From: Neocallimastix lanati (nom. inval.)
Lineage: Eukaryota; Neocallimastigomycota; Neocallimastigomycetes; Neocallimastigales; Neocallimastigaceae
DNA length: 64,000 nt
Direction of reading: 5' to 3'
NCBI GenBank assembly: GCA_016946835.1
Contig: JACVTC010000012.1
Coordinates: 1,367,001-1,431,000 of the forward strand
Shown here: piece after piece, positions 39,342-51,640 of the stretch
How positions within the stretch are numbered: position 1 is the first letter of the stretch
Layout of the letters: every line of letters begins with the position of its first letter
The notes under the pieces: model-generated
Database searches by the model: none
The model's input: only the letters and a program-made list of their open reading frames with translations
Told to the model about the DNA's origin: nothing
Program-made: the position numbers and the translations under genes

Positions 39342-40142
39342 ATGTCTGCTAAAAAAATTTTTTTTTTTTTGATTTATATTATTAATGTTAAGAATATATA
39401 TTCTTATGAATTAAATATAACAGATCAATATGAATATGAATTAGATTAAAAAAGAATTAATATAAAAGAATATTTTTTCTATGATAATATTACAGATTAT
39501 ATTTATAATTATAAACATATATTAATATAACGAATCTCAAATTAAAAATAAAAGTAAAGTATTAGAAATTGAAGATGGATATAGTTTGGGATTGAACTTT
39601 TTCTGTAAAAATGATATTTGTACAAAAATAGATCTTTAATATACGAAATTGTTTGTTAAAATTCCATATAAAAATAAAAATATAAAAAGATATATTATGG
39701 AATCTTACAATTATGATAGAATAATATCAGATAAAATTCCTAATTATACGTGAGATTATGTTTATAGATATACAAAAGAAGAAGAGAATAAAAATTTTGA
39801 CACTAGTAGATATTATGCTATTATTTCTTTTATATGTACTTCTGATACACAATGTTTGACTAATAAATGCATTGACGGTTATTGTATGTTTAATATAGAA
39901 AATTCAACTGAATTCTGTATTTATATTTATATCATTCAATTTTTGTATCATTTATACATACATTGTGGTAATGTAGTAGGTGAAATATGTAAAACTAATA
40001 AGGAATGTGCATCTGTGAAATGTTTAAGAAATGGTTACTGTTATGCTCCACCTAATAGACCTTCGGATAGTGATGGGATTTATGATATATTTGAATTTTT
40101 TGTTTATTTTTGTACCTTGTACTCTAATTTTTATATATATTA
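39342..40142 (+). pseudogene. Broken secreted Cys-rich protein, unit 2 copy
   Basis: ATG at 39342 opens a signal-like segment (MSAKKIFFFLIYIINVKNIY) and SYELNITDQYEYELD, then a stop at about 39447. Later frames give NITDYIYNYKH, SKVLEIEDGYSLGLNFFCKN, and RYYAIISFICTSDTQ. An open piece (39856-40143) has CLTNKCIDGYC, CGNVVGEICKTNKECASVKC, and NGYCYAPPNRPSDSDG. Two half-domains of the form CxxxxCxxxxCxxxxC, the second followed by a PSDSDG tail, recall a cysteine-rich secreted family that I associate with anaerobic fungi, but I cannot name it. A poly-T run in the signal region and at least three lesions mark it as dead. Confidence 0.6.
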
Positions 40143-40299
40143 ACTTTAGATGTATTATTACCCCAATAAAGGAAAATAAAGATAGTCATAAAATAAAATA
40201 AAATAAACATATATAAATTAATAATTTTATTATTAAAAATAAAATTATATATCTAGTTTAAAAAATTATTAATTATTATCAAATTTAATGATGATGACT

Positions 40300-41045
40300 A
40301 CATCCTTCATCAGAAAAAGGTACATGTATGAATTACATGATAGATACAATTTTAACAAAAGTGTGTACCTACGTAAAATGTGAATTCAGAAGAAAGATAT
40401 GAGTCAAGGAATAAGCATTTGTATAGAAAACGATTTACAAGAAGCGTCATAGGAAATCACCTCTATCTTGCAGTTTGTATAGAAGACTAGGCATAATGTT
40501 CTTTGTATCCAACCAGTTAAAATAACTATCCAACATTAGAAGATTAGTTTAATGTAAATAGAAAAAATTATTATATCTTAAAGCCACTCAGAATTATGGA
40601 ATAAAATTCACAAAAGAAAGTCTTTAAAGACTTTAAAAAATTTTCACTGATGTCGATGACTCAGGTGATAAACGAACTCGAAAGTCGATTTTTGGTTTAT
40701 ATCCTTTTTTTTTTTATAGCCCCAATTATTACGAAGTTTAAAGGCCTATACCATGATATCATGATAATAGGTAATTCACCAACCTTCCTGATTCTCAAAA
40801 CTCCAACAAGTTGTGGCAACTTCCACTGCAGAAACTGAGGGCTTTTGCATAAGCGACTCTACAAAGCATAGTCGTTTGGACATAAACATTCTTAATGAAT
40901 TAAAAATATCAAGATGGATCATGTAACAATCCAGGAGGATTACAACGTAGCAGCTATATACAATTTATCAGAACGAATCCATGAATGCGAAATCAAAAAA
41001 TATATAGATATAAAATTCCACCATATGATAAAACCAAGTTAATAA
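40300..41045 (+). pseudogene. Ty1/copia RT end and RNase H remnant, unit 2 copy
   Basis: RSVIGNHLYLAVCI (about 40440-40485) is the end of RT. ATQNYGIKFTKESL-like sequence, FTDVDDSGDKRTRKSIFGL (40644-40700), the KLQQVVATST-type block (about 40800-40830), and an LNELKISRWI-like piece lead to a final HHMIKPS. The catalytic aspartate block DVDD is preserved but the reading frame breaks repeatedly. Homologous to 26085-26790. Confidence 0.75.
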
Positions 41046-41391
41046 AAACATAATAAACTTAAAATACATAAAAAAAAATACTTTAAAATAAAATACATAA
41101 AAATAAAATACATGAAAATATCTATTACAGATAAATTTAGATAATTTATATTAAAAGTATTTTAAGAATAAGAAAGGAAAGAGCTTACTAAGGAATATCT
41201 AAATGAAAATAAATCATAATTATAAGAAGTAAGATTTGAGAGAAACTATCAAATAATAATAATAATAATTAATATAAATAATAATTGTATTCCACCAATA
41301 GAATTTATTCTTATTTACTATAAATTAAATTATATAAAATTCAAAAATCTTCAAATTATTAATATAACATAAAAATGTGTGATATAAAAAT

Positions 41392-42087
41392 TGATATGCT
41401 GGACTTTTATGTGCTACTAATTTTTAATAGTATCGTTATATTTAATTAATCTTTATTAATATATTTTAATTTAAAAACCCAATTAACCAAGGGTCTTCTC
41501 TAAACTACAATCAAGAAGAGTAGTTATTAGGAATCTTTATAATAATTTAATTATTAATAATAATAAATATACATTTAAAATATATTATATCGGAGTATAG
41601 TATAATATATAATAAATATATATTAAAATAATAAATATAATAAAAATAACTATATAATTCTTAAAATGAAAATAAGAATAATAAAGTTAAATATATAAGA
41701 ATATAATTATATAATAAATATGAATATAATAAATAATATCAACTATATATATTTAATTATAATTAAAATAACTAAAACTATTTCATTATATTATATATTA
41801 TAATATATAGAAGTATTATGTATTTTTAATATAAATTTTAAAATAAATATGAATAGTTAAGTTATATATATAATAATATTCTTATTATATATATTTAGAT
41901 GAAATTAACTATTTAATATATTTAATATATTTCATATTATAATGAATAATATATATATAAATATTGAATAATATATGAATTAGAAATTATTTCAAATATT
42001 ATTATTGACAAAAGAGATATAAATTTAATATTTAATAATTATTATTAAATATACAAATATGTTGCTACACATATTTGTTTTATATCA
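41392..42087 (+). mobile_element. Full LTR (about 696 bp) inserted in unit 2 only
   Basis: Starts TGATATGCTGGACTTTTATG and ends GTTTTATATCA, with TGATAT/ATATCA inverted ends. Shares its length with 62252-62867. In unit 1 the flanks are continuous (GATATAAAAATATTGTCATAAC at 27225-27246), while here GATATAAAAAT lies on the left and GTCATAACCC on the right, showing a clean insertion. No internal retroelement genes are attached, so this is a solo LTR. Confidence 0.8.
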
Positions 42088-42089
42088 AA

Positions 42090-42133
42090 GTATGTCATAA
42101 CCCAATTATTATTATCATTGTGTTTTAGGGCTT

Positions 42134-42169
<36 letters not shown>

Positions 42170-42280
42170 TTTTTTATTTATTTATTTATTTATTTATTTC
42201 AATAAATTTATTAATATTTTCTATTTTTAAGGTTTATAAATAATATATATTAGTATTATAATACTTTTTTAATTTAAATA

Positions 42281-42315
<35 letters not shown>

Positions 42316-42481
42316 ATTTTAAGAATATTTTATATTCTTTTTTTTCTTTTTTTTTTTTTGTTTTAAGAATAATTTGTATTATTCTTGTTTTTATTTCTGT
42401 TTTTGTTTTTGTTTTAAAAATAATTTTTTTTTATATTTTTGTTTTAAGAATAATTTATATTCTTTTTTTTTATTTTTTTTT

Positions 42482-42513
<32 letters not shown>

Positions 42514-42694
42514 TTTTTTATTTTATTTAGTCTTTTAGAATAATCTATATTCTTTTTTTTTTTTTTTTTTAATGTATATTTATACATTAAAACTATTGAT
42601 AATTTAATAATATTTTTAATATTATAAATATAAAATTTATTAATTATTATATTAATATTAAAAAACTTTTTTTTTAAACTGAATATATTTTTAA

Positions 42695-42739
<45 letters not shown>

Positions 42740-42769
42740 GAATTTAATTGTATTTATTTTATCTTATTT

Positions 42770-42809
<40 letters not shown>

Positions 42810-42975
42810 AATTATTTTAAAATTTTTAATTTATATCGAATAATTTTTTTTTCGTTATCATGGTATTATTTATTTAGACATTGCCTAAAATTTTTTTTTC
42901 TTTTATATAAATATAGTGTGATAGAAGATAATCATAATTTTTTTTAAAAAAAATATATTTATATATATATATTTA
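42090..42975. other. Spacer between solo LTR and protease 2
   Basis: (TTTA)n tracts at 42126-42199, several long poly-T runs and an (ATT)n microsatellite at 42692-42738, parallel to unit 1. No gene. Confidence 0.65.
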
Positions 42976-42980
42976 TTTAT

Positions 42981-45485
42981 TTACATTATACCACACCAAT
43001 TATTATTTTCAACACCCCAATAGCCATTAGAATCAGCATAGCTAATTATTGTATAATTTTGACAACATGGAAAACCTAATGGTTCAGACCAGCATTTCTC
43101 ATATTTTGGAATCATAAAACAGTAATTTCCATTTTCTATACCCCAATTACCATCTTTATCGGTGGTGTCAATTTTATCTGTCTTATAACAACATGGATAA
43201 TCTAATATTTTATTATAACATTTTTTGTTACATTCCTTCATTAGATTCTTCTTATTGTTAAAGATCTTCTCTTTTATAGCAGAAGGTATTTTATAATATT
43301 TATTTTCATTGATGTAACCTCCATTTAAGTAGTTATAGAAATTTTGACATTTACTAGATTCAACAAATTTACATTTTTCTTTCTTTTCATCATCATTCAT
43401 TTTAACAATAGAAGGGACAAAGCATTCGCTGTAGCTGTTAATATCGTTCATAAATAATTTATAATTTAAAATATTAACATATTTAAGATACTTTTCACGA
43501 TCAAAATCGTCAATGAATCCAAAAGATTTATACTTTTTAGCAACCGTGCATACAGATTGATTAGAATAATGAAGTTTGTAGAATGCTTCACATTTATCCG
43601 TGGTATAAACTTTATATTTTTCATATAATTCTTTTTGGTTCATATCATCGCTGATATCAATGATACATTCTTCATATTCCTTCAGTTCTTCTTTACATTC
43701 ATTAATTGATTTTTCTATTGTAGTACAGTAGCCAAATTCACTTTGACAACGATTTTCTATGAGACAAGCATTCCATGGATCGTTTTGGAAGGAAATACAT
43801 TCTCCGTCCTTAGAGCAACATCCGTTAGAGCAGGATTTATCTTTACCACATTCTATATTTTTATTATCTGGTGAATAGATACTTTTTTTACCGTTATTTA
43901 TGAAACGATTTGGAGTATCAGCAGATCCCATATACTTTAAATTGGTAATAGCCCCCTTAATAGACATATTAATTAAGGTCTCTCTCATTTTTTCATTATC
44001 ATACTCTATCTCTGAATTTTCTGACATAATTAAAGCGGCAACACCAGCTACTAAAGGAGTGGAGCAAGAGGTACCTCTAGAAGAAGAATTTGCTGTGGTA
44101 GATCCACCCTCTAAATTAGCATTGGTGGCAAAACCAGGAGCAAAAACATCGACACAATCACCATAATTTGAGAAAAAGGATTTCATGTAGCCATGATTGT
44201 AAGTATTGGTATCTGTTGCCCCTACAGTGATAGCCTTACGATAGCCTGTGTAAGTGTAAAATGTTTTTTCGTCTTTCTTCGCACAACAATTGATATCTTC
44301 ATTTGAGGCACAAACAATGACAATAATACCTTTCTCAATCAATTGACTGAGAATATCATCTATGGATTGTACATAATCATTCCAGGCCAAGGACATACTA
44401 ACAACAGTTTTATGTGGTTTTCCATGATCTAAAACATATCTTAAGGCTCTTAAATTTCCAATATTTGTATTATCATAAGCCAACATATGAATATTAGATT
44501 TTTTAGCAACACCATAAATAGCTCCTCCAGCTAAAGATGAGACCATAATACCGTGTTCTGGATAATCATTCGTCCCAATACTACATGATCTTTTTTCTTC
44601 TCCTGATAACTCATCAATACCTTTTTCTCTACAAATGGCATCACAACTTATGGTTCGATTGTAAGGGGTTCCCTCATACGTATCAAAATCTTCATGATCA
44701 ACCATTAAACCAACATCAATAATGAAAATATCAATACCTTTTCCTGCACTACTTGGATAATAATATGCATTATCAAAAGTACTATTTTTATAATAGTATG
44801 GGGATTGAGATATCGAAGATAAATGATTAGGAGAGAATTTAACCTTTTGAACATTGACATCTGACCATCCCGTTTCTTTTTTAATAGCCTCAACATTATA
44901 ATATTCAGAATTTTTTTTCTTATCGGTACTCATTTCTACACTTTTATAGGTTTGAAAGTCATCATTAAATTTCAATGCCTTACTTTTTTCACAGTATAAT
45001 ACATTATCCATATTACAAACAATTTTTGAAGTTTCTTCAGAAAGATAAGCACTAATACTGTAATAATTTAAAATAGGAGCAACATGGTTTACCAATTCTG
45101 ATTCGAAAGGAATATATTCTAAAGTTGAATTATCTGCATTACTTAAGGAACGTTTACGTAAACTTTTATTAGCAAATAAAAATTTTTTTCTTTGATTATT
45201 ACGTTTTTCTAAAGGAAGAGAATCCAGTTCCTCCAATTTACTATCTAATTCCCCATTTTCCAAAATATAAGAATCTCTTTTTTCTTCAATGACATTATAA
45301 ATATCATTCATTCTTTCATTAACTAATTCATCAATTTTATTTTGAACTCTTTGACTTTCATCATCATAATTTTTATCTGTTTTTTTTCTTAAAATTGCAA
45401 CCAAATAATAAGAATTTTCAGAATGAATCAAAGCAATGAAGTTAGATGATAAAAGAATTGCTAAAAATAAAAAGCAATTATTCAT
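42981..45485 (-). CDS. Secreted subtilisin-like protease with CBM18-like and two dockerin domains (copy 2)
   Basis: 834 aa, colinear with copy 1 at 27912-30416 and well over 90% identical by eye. Signal peptide 1-22, propeptide to about 200, catalytic Asp257, His311, Asn395 and Ser473 all retained, CBM18-like module 547-587, dockerins at the C-terminus. Differences cluster: residues 302-309 before His311 change from SYKKNNYP to SIGTNDYP and Gly310 becomes Glu (EHGI instead of GHGI). Other clusters lie at 315-370, 735-775 and near the C-terminus (WCGIM instead of WCGIV). No frameshift or stop, so both copies appear functional. The loop before the catalytic His is unusual because Gly is normal there in S8 enzymes. 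Confidence 0.93.
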   Translation of the reverse strand: MNNCFLFLAILLSSNFIALIHSENSYYLVAILRKKTDKNYDDESQRVQNKIDELVNERMNDIYNVIEEKRDSYILENGELDSKLEELDSLPLEKRNNQRKKFLFANKSLRKRSLSNADNSTLEYIPFESELVNHVAPILNYYSISAYLSEETSKIVCNMDNVLYCEKSKALKFNDDFQTYKSVEMSTDKKKNSEYYNVEAIKKETGWSDVNVQKVKFSPNHLSSISQSPYYYKNSTFDNAYYYPSSAGKGIDIFIIDVGLMVDHEDFDTYEGTPYNRTISCDAICREKGIDELSGEEKRSCSIGTNDYPEHGIMVSSLAGGAIYGVAKKSNIHMLAYDNTNIGNLRALRYVLDHGKPHKTVVSMSLAWNDYVQSIDDILSQLIEKGIIVIVCASNEDINCCAKKDEKTFYTYTGYRKAITVGATDTNTYNHGYMKSFFSNYGDCVDVFAPGFATNANLEGGSTTANSSSRGTSCSTPLVAGVAALIMSENSEIEYDNEKMRETLINMSIKGAITNLKYMGSADTPNRFINNGKKSIYSPDNKNIECGKDKSCSNGCCSKDGECISFQNDPWNACLIENRCQSEFGYCTTIEKSINECKEELKEYEECIIDISDDMNQKELYEKYKVYTTDKCEAFYKLHYSNQSVCTVAKKYKSFGFIDDFDREKYLKYVNILNYKLFMNDINSYSECFVPSIVKMNDDEKKEKCKFVESSKCQNFYNYLNGGYINENKYYKIPSAIKEKIFNNKKNLMKECNKKCYNKILDYPCCYKTDKIDTTDKDGNWGIENGNYCFMIPKYEKCWSEPLGFPCCQNYTIISYADSNGYWGVENNNWCGIM

Positions 45486-45525
45486 TTTTTATAATATATT
45501 TTATATTAAATTATTAAAATAATCC

Positions 45526-45579
<54 letters not shown>

Positions 45580-46140
45580 TAATTATTTAATTAATAATAA
45601 TATCTAATTATTAATACTATTTTATTATCTAGTTTTATTTTACTTTTTTTTCTATTAAGTTTTATTTATTTATTTCTTTTTATTTTATTTTTTTCTTTTT
45701 TTTTTTTTTGCAAGGAAAAAAAAATAAAAAAAAAGAAGAAAGGTTCATATTTATATTACGAAAATAAAAAAAGGAAAAAAAAATTTTTTTTCAATAAATC
45801 TAAAACAAAGGAATATGAGTATTTCTTTAAAATAATTAATTTATTAAAAAAATAATAATAAAATAAAATAAAATAAAATTAAATATTAAAATACTAAAAA
45901 AAAATATTAATAAAAATAATATTAAAAATATTAAATAAAATATTAAAAAAAATATATTTATATTAAATAAAATTTAATTTACTAAATTAGATAAAAAAAA
46001 AATAATAATAAAAACAAAAACAAACACAGAAAAACAAAAATGGTAAAAAAAAAAAAAGTTAAAAATGATATTGTAAATCCATAAATCTAAATAATTAATT
46101 TTTGTTACACAAAAAAAAATTTTATTTTTCATGAATAATT
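45486..46140. other. Upstream flank of protease 2, shared with unit 1
   Basis: Nearly the same as 30417-30990 in unit 1, but with an expanded (ATT)n tract at 45530-45580. It probably contains the promoter. A T-rich then A-rich composition is seen but no defined motif. Confidence 0.55.
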
Positions 46141-46899
46141 ATTAATGGGGAAGTTGCATTACGCCAATTTTTTTCACGTGATATATATAAATTTGTGGCT
46201 ATAGCTATATTATACTACATAATATTATTTTATTGTATTATTTTGTTATTTCAATTTTTAAATTAATTATTAAGTGAATAATTAAATAAATCATATAATG
46301 GTTAGATTTTTTGATTTTAATTCTTTTTTTTAATAATAATTCTTTTATTTAAATGTTATTAAAAATATAAATATTATTAATTATTTTACTTAAATGTTAT
46401 TAATAAAAAAAACACATAAAAATATATATGTTATTAATAATAATTCTTTTACTTAAATGTTATTAAAAATATAAAACTAATAATAATAATTTTTTTATTT
46501 AAATGTTATTAATAAAAAATTATATAAAATTACAAATGTTATTAAAAATATAAATTTTATTAATAATAATTCTTTTCTTTTAAAAATTATTAAGCGAAAT
46601 AATAATTATAATGATAAAACTATAAATTATACATTGTATTTGAATATTTATTAAAACTGCATAAATTTAATATGCTTTATAAATTAAATTATTGAATGAC
46701 AGAATTCTGATTATTTCATTTGGTCATTCCTCATTTCTTAATTATTTATTATAAAGTAATATTTATATTATATTATTTAAATTAGTTAAACAATCAAACC
46801 ACAAATTAATAATTTTATTTCTATCACATTTAGCATCAATTAACTTGGCTTCAATACTTTTGAAGCGTTCAATTAAGACACTGATTTCATTAGCTTTAT

Positions 46900-48186
46900 T
46901 TATTGCTCTTTTTTTATTTTCCAAATTCCTCTTATTTTTCTTTGATAATCATAATATGATAAATGTTCAAGTTCGTTTAATTTATCTATTAATTCATAAA
47001 AAGATGGTTTTGTTGGAAATAAATTATTTAAATAATTATTGAGTGATTCTGAGGCATTGTTTGTTATATGTTCTATATTATTATAATAATTCCAAATTTT
47101 TATATCATAATCAATTAAATATGTTTTATAAAAATATTCTAAAAATTTTAAAAATTGACAATAATTATTTTTAATGGATTTAATTTTAATTATAACATAA
47201 ATATCAAATATATATTCAGGATTTATAAATGGTAAATTTGAAATAGCTTTATAATAAATAAATATATTATTATTATTTTTTACTTCATTATAGCATAATT
47301 TATTTTTTTTAATTTCTAGTGATTTTTTATAATGCCAAATGCAATATTTAATATTTGTATTAGGAAATATTGTTTTTGCTGCTTTAGATATGGCCCCTTC
47401 AAAATCACAATGCAAATTTTTTGGTTCAATTCTAATATTATTGTTACATGTATTAGCATTTTTTTTCAATTTTTCAAATAACATTTTATATGTTTCTTGT
47501 TCTTTATTTTTTAATATTGCAAAAGAAGTAGTGTAAAAACTATCTAATTCTTTAGCATAAGTTCTTGTAATAAATACTTGATAACTAAATTTAGGGGCAA
47601 TAAAAAATGTACCATCAACAAATATATCATCATTATATTCCCTAAATAATTTTTCTTGAAAAGGGGATTGAAAAATTATTAAATTAGAATTTTTGAATAT
47701 CATAAAATTTTCACCTCGCTTTGTTTTATAATATTCAGATTCACTTGGAATTTCAGCAAATGTTGTTACATTGGATGGTAGTTTTTTATTTAAATTTCTT
47801 GATATTTGGGATTTAATTGAATTATATTCTGGACATATAAGTCCCATTTCTTTAGAAATTTTATTATATAGGGGTTTTATTTTTATACCAAAAGGAATTG
47901 AACTTTTTTCAATTCCATCTTTAATTTTATGTTTCATTATAGATAGGGATACATCGTATTCATTTTCAGGATGATTATGTGAACTATTATACTTTAAAAT
48001 TTCTTTCTTATCATTTAAAATAATAAAAGATTTACATTTATTTATTTTTTTATATTCTGTACATTTATACACTTTGGAATTATCTTTTCTTTTATATGAA
48101 AAATTAAATTTATATTTTTTATTAATAATAATTTGTTCTTTTCCTTTGTTGGATTCACTTATATCAATAATTAAATTTTCTTCCAT
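46900..48186 (-). CDS. MULE transposase with FLYWCH-type zinc finger
   Basis: 428 aa. Residues 20-73 form a FLYWCH-like zinc finger: Cys42, Cys51, His70 and His72 (HNHP). The MULE catalytic core follows, with Asp191 in FVDGTFFIAPKF, Asp261 in HCDFEGA, the CxWH pair Cys282/His285 and Glu380 in NASESLNNYL. All three acidic residues and both zinc elements are intact. The C-terminus ends shortly after the Glu region in Lys-rich sequence, somewhat shorter than many MULE transposases, which often have a SWIM zinc finger that is missing here. It cuts and reinserts the surrounding element; because the inverted ends are present the element may be recently active. ATG at 48186 is the first in frame. 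Confidence 0.85.
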   Translation of the reverse strand: MEENLIIDISESNKGKEQIIINKKYKFNFSYKRKDNSKVYKCTEYKKINKCKSFIILNDKKEILKYNSSHNHPENEYDVSLSIMKHKIKDGIEKSSIPFGIKIKPLYNKISKEMGLICPEYNSIKSQISRNLNKKLPSNVTTFAEIPSESEYYKTKRGENFMIFKNSNLIIFQSPFQEKLFREYNDDIFVDGTFFIAPKFSYQVFITRTYAKELDSFYTTSFAILKNKEQETYKMLFEKLKKNANTCNNNIRIEPKNLHCDFEGAISKAAKTIFPNTNIKYCIWHYKKSLEIKKNKLCYNEVKNNNNIFIYYKAISNLPFINPEYIFDIYVIIKIKSIKNNYCQFLKFLEYFYKTYLIDYDIKIWNYYNNIEHITNNASESLNNYLNNLFPTKPSFYELIDKLNELEHLSYYDYQRKIRGIWKIKKEQ

Positions 48187-48639
48187 TTCTATATTTTTAT
48201 AAATATTTTTTAATTATATAATTATAATTATTATATTAATTATCCAATATTATTCGTAATATTAATTTTGAAAAATTAGTTTTTCAATTATTTGTAAAAT
48301 AAATAAATAAATAAATAAAGAATGTAATAATATAAGTACAAGTATATAAAATAAAATAAATATTAAATGTAATATTATAAAAGTACAAGTATATATAATA
48401 AAATAAATATTTATTATTTTTTTTTTATTAAAGAATATTAAAGACAATTTATTTTTAAAAATAAAATGTTTTATTTAATTATATATGTTAGAAAGCAAAA
48501 AATCATTTATATTTGATGAGATTATTAACTACCAATAATATTAAACTACATCATTAATTGAATATAATAAAAATGTAAAAAATTTTCATTTCGAAAACAT
48601 TGATCTTTAATATTCTTTAATAAAAATTAATAATAGATA

Positions 48640-49620
48640 TTTATTTTATTTTATTTTATTTTATTTTATTCAATCTGTACTTTATTTTTAATATTCTACT
48701 ATTTATTTTATTTTATTCTATTTTATTTTATTTTTATTAATACTTTATTCTTTTATATTACTTCATATTTATATTTCTATTATTTATTTTATTTTATTTT
48801 ATTTTATTTTATTCAATCTGTACTTTCTATTTAACATTCTACTATTTATTTTATTTTATTTTATTTTATTTTATTTTATTTTATTTTATTTTATTTTATT
48901 TTATTTTATTTTATTTTATTTTATTTTATTTTATTTTATTTTATTTTATTTTATTTTATTTTATTTTATTTTATTTTATTTTATTTTATTTTATTTTATT
49001 TACATTTAATATTCTACTATTTATTTTATTTTATTTTATTTTATTTTATTTTATTCAATCTGTAATTTATATTCACATTCTACTATTTATTTTATTTTAT
49101 TTTATTAAATACGTACTTTATATTCATATTCTACTATTTATTTTATTTTATTTTATTAAATATGTACTTTATATTCACATTCTACTATTTATTTTATTTT
49201 ATTTTATTAAATACGTACTTTATATTCATATTCTACTATTTATTTTATTTTATTTTATTCAATCTGTACTTTATATTTAATATTCTACTATTTATTTTAT
49301 TTTATTTTATTTTTATTAATACTTTATTCTTTTATATTACTTCACTATTTATTTTATTTTATTTAATTTTATTTTATTTTATTTTATTTTATTTATTTTA
49401 TTTTATTTTATTTATTTTATTTTATTTTATTTTATTCAATCTGTACTTTATATTCAATATTCTACTATTTATTTTATTTTATTTTATTTTATTAAATATG
49501 TACTTTATATTCATATTCTACTATTTATTTTATTTTATTTTATATTATTTTATTTTATTCAATCTGTACTTTATATTCAATATTCTACTATTTATTTTAT
49601 TTTATTTTATTTTATATATT
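48640..49620 (+). repeat. (TTTTA)n minisatellite with a CTGTACTTTATATT spacer
   Basis: Pentanucleotide TTTTA runs, including an uninterrupted one at about 48848-49000, alternate about a dozen times with a spacer of the form AATCTGTACTTTATATT, followed by a TCTACTATTTA block. The unit is about 60-90 bp, and lies within the right arm of the MULE. The 218-codon frame over it is a repeat translation. Confidence 0.9.
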
Positions 49621-49799
49621 TTTATTATTATATTCTTTATTATTTTATCTATTTATTTATTAATTTATACATTTATTTATTTTAAAATTAATTGTATTAT
49701 AATTTTTTATGGCGTTAACGAAAAATTTTACAAGCCATTAAAAATAAATGGCGTATTGAAAATTTGTATTTTAAAAATTGGCGAAATGAACCACATTCG

Positions 49800-51496
49800 T
49801 TTATTTATTAATAAATAAGATTAATATTTATATTTTTTTATTTATTTATTTATATTAAAATAAATTAATAAAAAAATAAAAACTTAACAAAATATAAAAA
49901 AAATAAATAAAAATTATATTTTATTTAAAATTAAAATTAAATTAAAATTACTTTATAAAATATAAAAAAAATATAAATTAAAATTAAATTAAATTAAAAA
50001 ATAAATAAAAAAAGAATATTCTTTATTTCATTCATCTTTAATTTCATATTGTCATTATTAAATGATCTATAAAAATAAATATTGAAAAAATAAAGAATAT
50101 ATATAAAAAAAGGTTTTTTTTATATAATAATATTCAACTAAATAATTAATTATTATTATTTTAAAATAGTTTATAATTAAATGGTATAATATAAATAATA
50201 AAAGATTTATAATAATTATTAACTATAGCATATAAAAATATATAAAATAATAAATTAAAACAGACTAAAATAAAGCAAAACTTTATAAAATTTATAAATT
50301 ATTTGCATATTTACGAGTGTGAGTCATTTCGAAAAGTTTCATTTCGTAAAATGTTTTTAAAAAGTTAATAAATAAATAAATAATAAAACAAATAAATAAT
50401 ATATATGTTTTAAATAAATGACTAAATAAATAAATAACTAAATAAATAAAAAATAAATAAATAAAACTATAATATATTTTAATTTATGAACACAATTAAT
50501 CAGGCTCTTCTAAAATTACAATAAAGAAGAGTAGTTATTAGGAAATCTTTATTTATTTATAAAATATAACTATATAATTCTTAAAATGAAAATAAAAACA
50601 ATAAAGTTAAATATAAAAGAATATAATTATATAATAAATATGAATAGAATAAATAATATCAAGTATATATATATTTAATTATAATTAAAATAACTACAAC
50701 TATTTCTTTAACTATAATTATGCATTTTTTATTATAATCTTTAAAATAAATAAGAATAAATAAGTTATATAATCATATTCTTATTATATATATTTAGAAG
50801 AAATTAACTATTTAATTTAATATTATAATTTATTATATAGATATGAATATTGATTAATATATGAATAAGAAATTATTTCAAATATTATTATTGACAGAAG
50901 AAATATTAAATTTAATATTTAATAATAATTAAATATACAAATATGTTAACTACACCTATTTGTTTTATATCAACATGATTAATTAATTATTTATTAATTT
51001 ATTTTTATGTAATGATTAGCAAAATAATTTATTAATAATTAAGGTTTTTATTTTCATTTTATATTATAATAAAAAAGGGATATTAATGAAATAAACAATC
51101 AATGATTATGTTTATGATACACCAAACATCAAAAAAAAAAAAAAAAAAAAAAAAACTTTTTATATGTTGGTAATTTTATAAAACAAAAATAAAAAAAAAT
51201 TATTAAGGTTATTTTCAATACTTTCAACAAATAAACCATGGTCAACAATTTATTGACAACCGCAACAACAATAAGATAGTCAATATATTTTCGATTATCA
51301 ATAACACTTAAAATTTATGGATTTCTACAGAGCCATGGCATTTGAACAAGATTAATCAAATTAATATTAATAAATTAAATCAACAATATAAACAGGAAAA
51401 TACCTGAAACGCTTAATATTTGAAACAGAAGATTAGTACATTTTAATACTAATCCAATAAGATATAAATTATTATTAAAAGACTGATATACTGATA

Positions 51497-51534
<38 letters not shown>

Positions 51535-51580
51535 AAAAAAAAAAAATTCCTTTCTTTGCATTCAGTTGAAATTTAAAAAC
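49800..51580. other. Spacer with LTR remnant
   Basis: 49800-50110 is homologous to 32430-32850 in unit 1. The rest is AT-rich, with a poly-A at 51130-51154 and a (TA)n run near 51500-51530. Contains the LTR fragment listed separately. No gene. Confidence 0.55.
50468..50974 (+). repeat. 5'-truncated copy of the long LTR family
   Basis: Matches the region from AATATATTTTAATTTATGAAC through GAAGAGTAGTTATTAGGAAA to GTTTTATATCA in the full copies at 41392 and 62252. The first 80 bp are missing. Confidence 0.65.
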
Positions 51581-51640
51581 AAATTTATTCACAGAAACTT
51601 TCAACTAATTCTAATCATATAATTATTTGAATTAATTAAT

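Larger units (their letters stand above)
46147..49798 (-). mobile_element. Mutator-like (MULE) DNA transposon with terminal inverted repeats
   Basis: The left end GGGGAAGTTGCATTACGCC, followed by AATTTTT, matches the inverted right end, GTGGTTCATTTCGCC, followed by AATTTTT, near 49770-49798. Inside is a MULE transposase gene (46900-48186, minus) and a long TTTTA-based minisatellite (48640-49620). Possible 9-bp flanks, ATTATTAAT on the left and TTTATTTAT-like on the right, agree only in part and are low-complexity. Homology between the duplication units stops at about 46146 and resumes at about 49800, which supports these boundaries. Confidence 0.7.

Noticed and set aside
49162-49818. A 218-codon Phe/Leu/Ile/Tyr-rich frame
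   Set aside because: Translation of the TTTTA minisatellite of the MULE arm; hydrophobicity is a by-product of the repeat.
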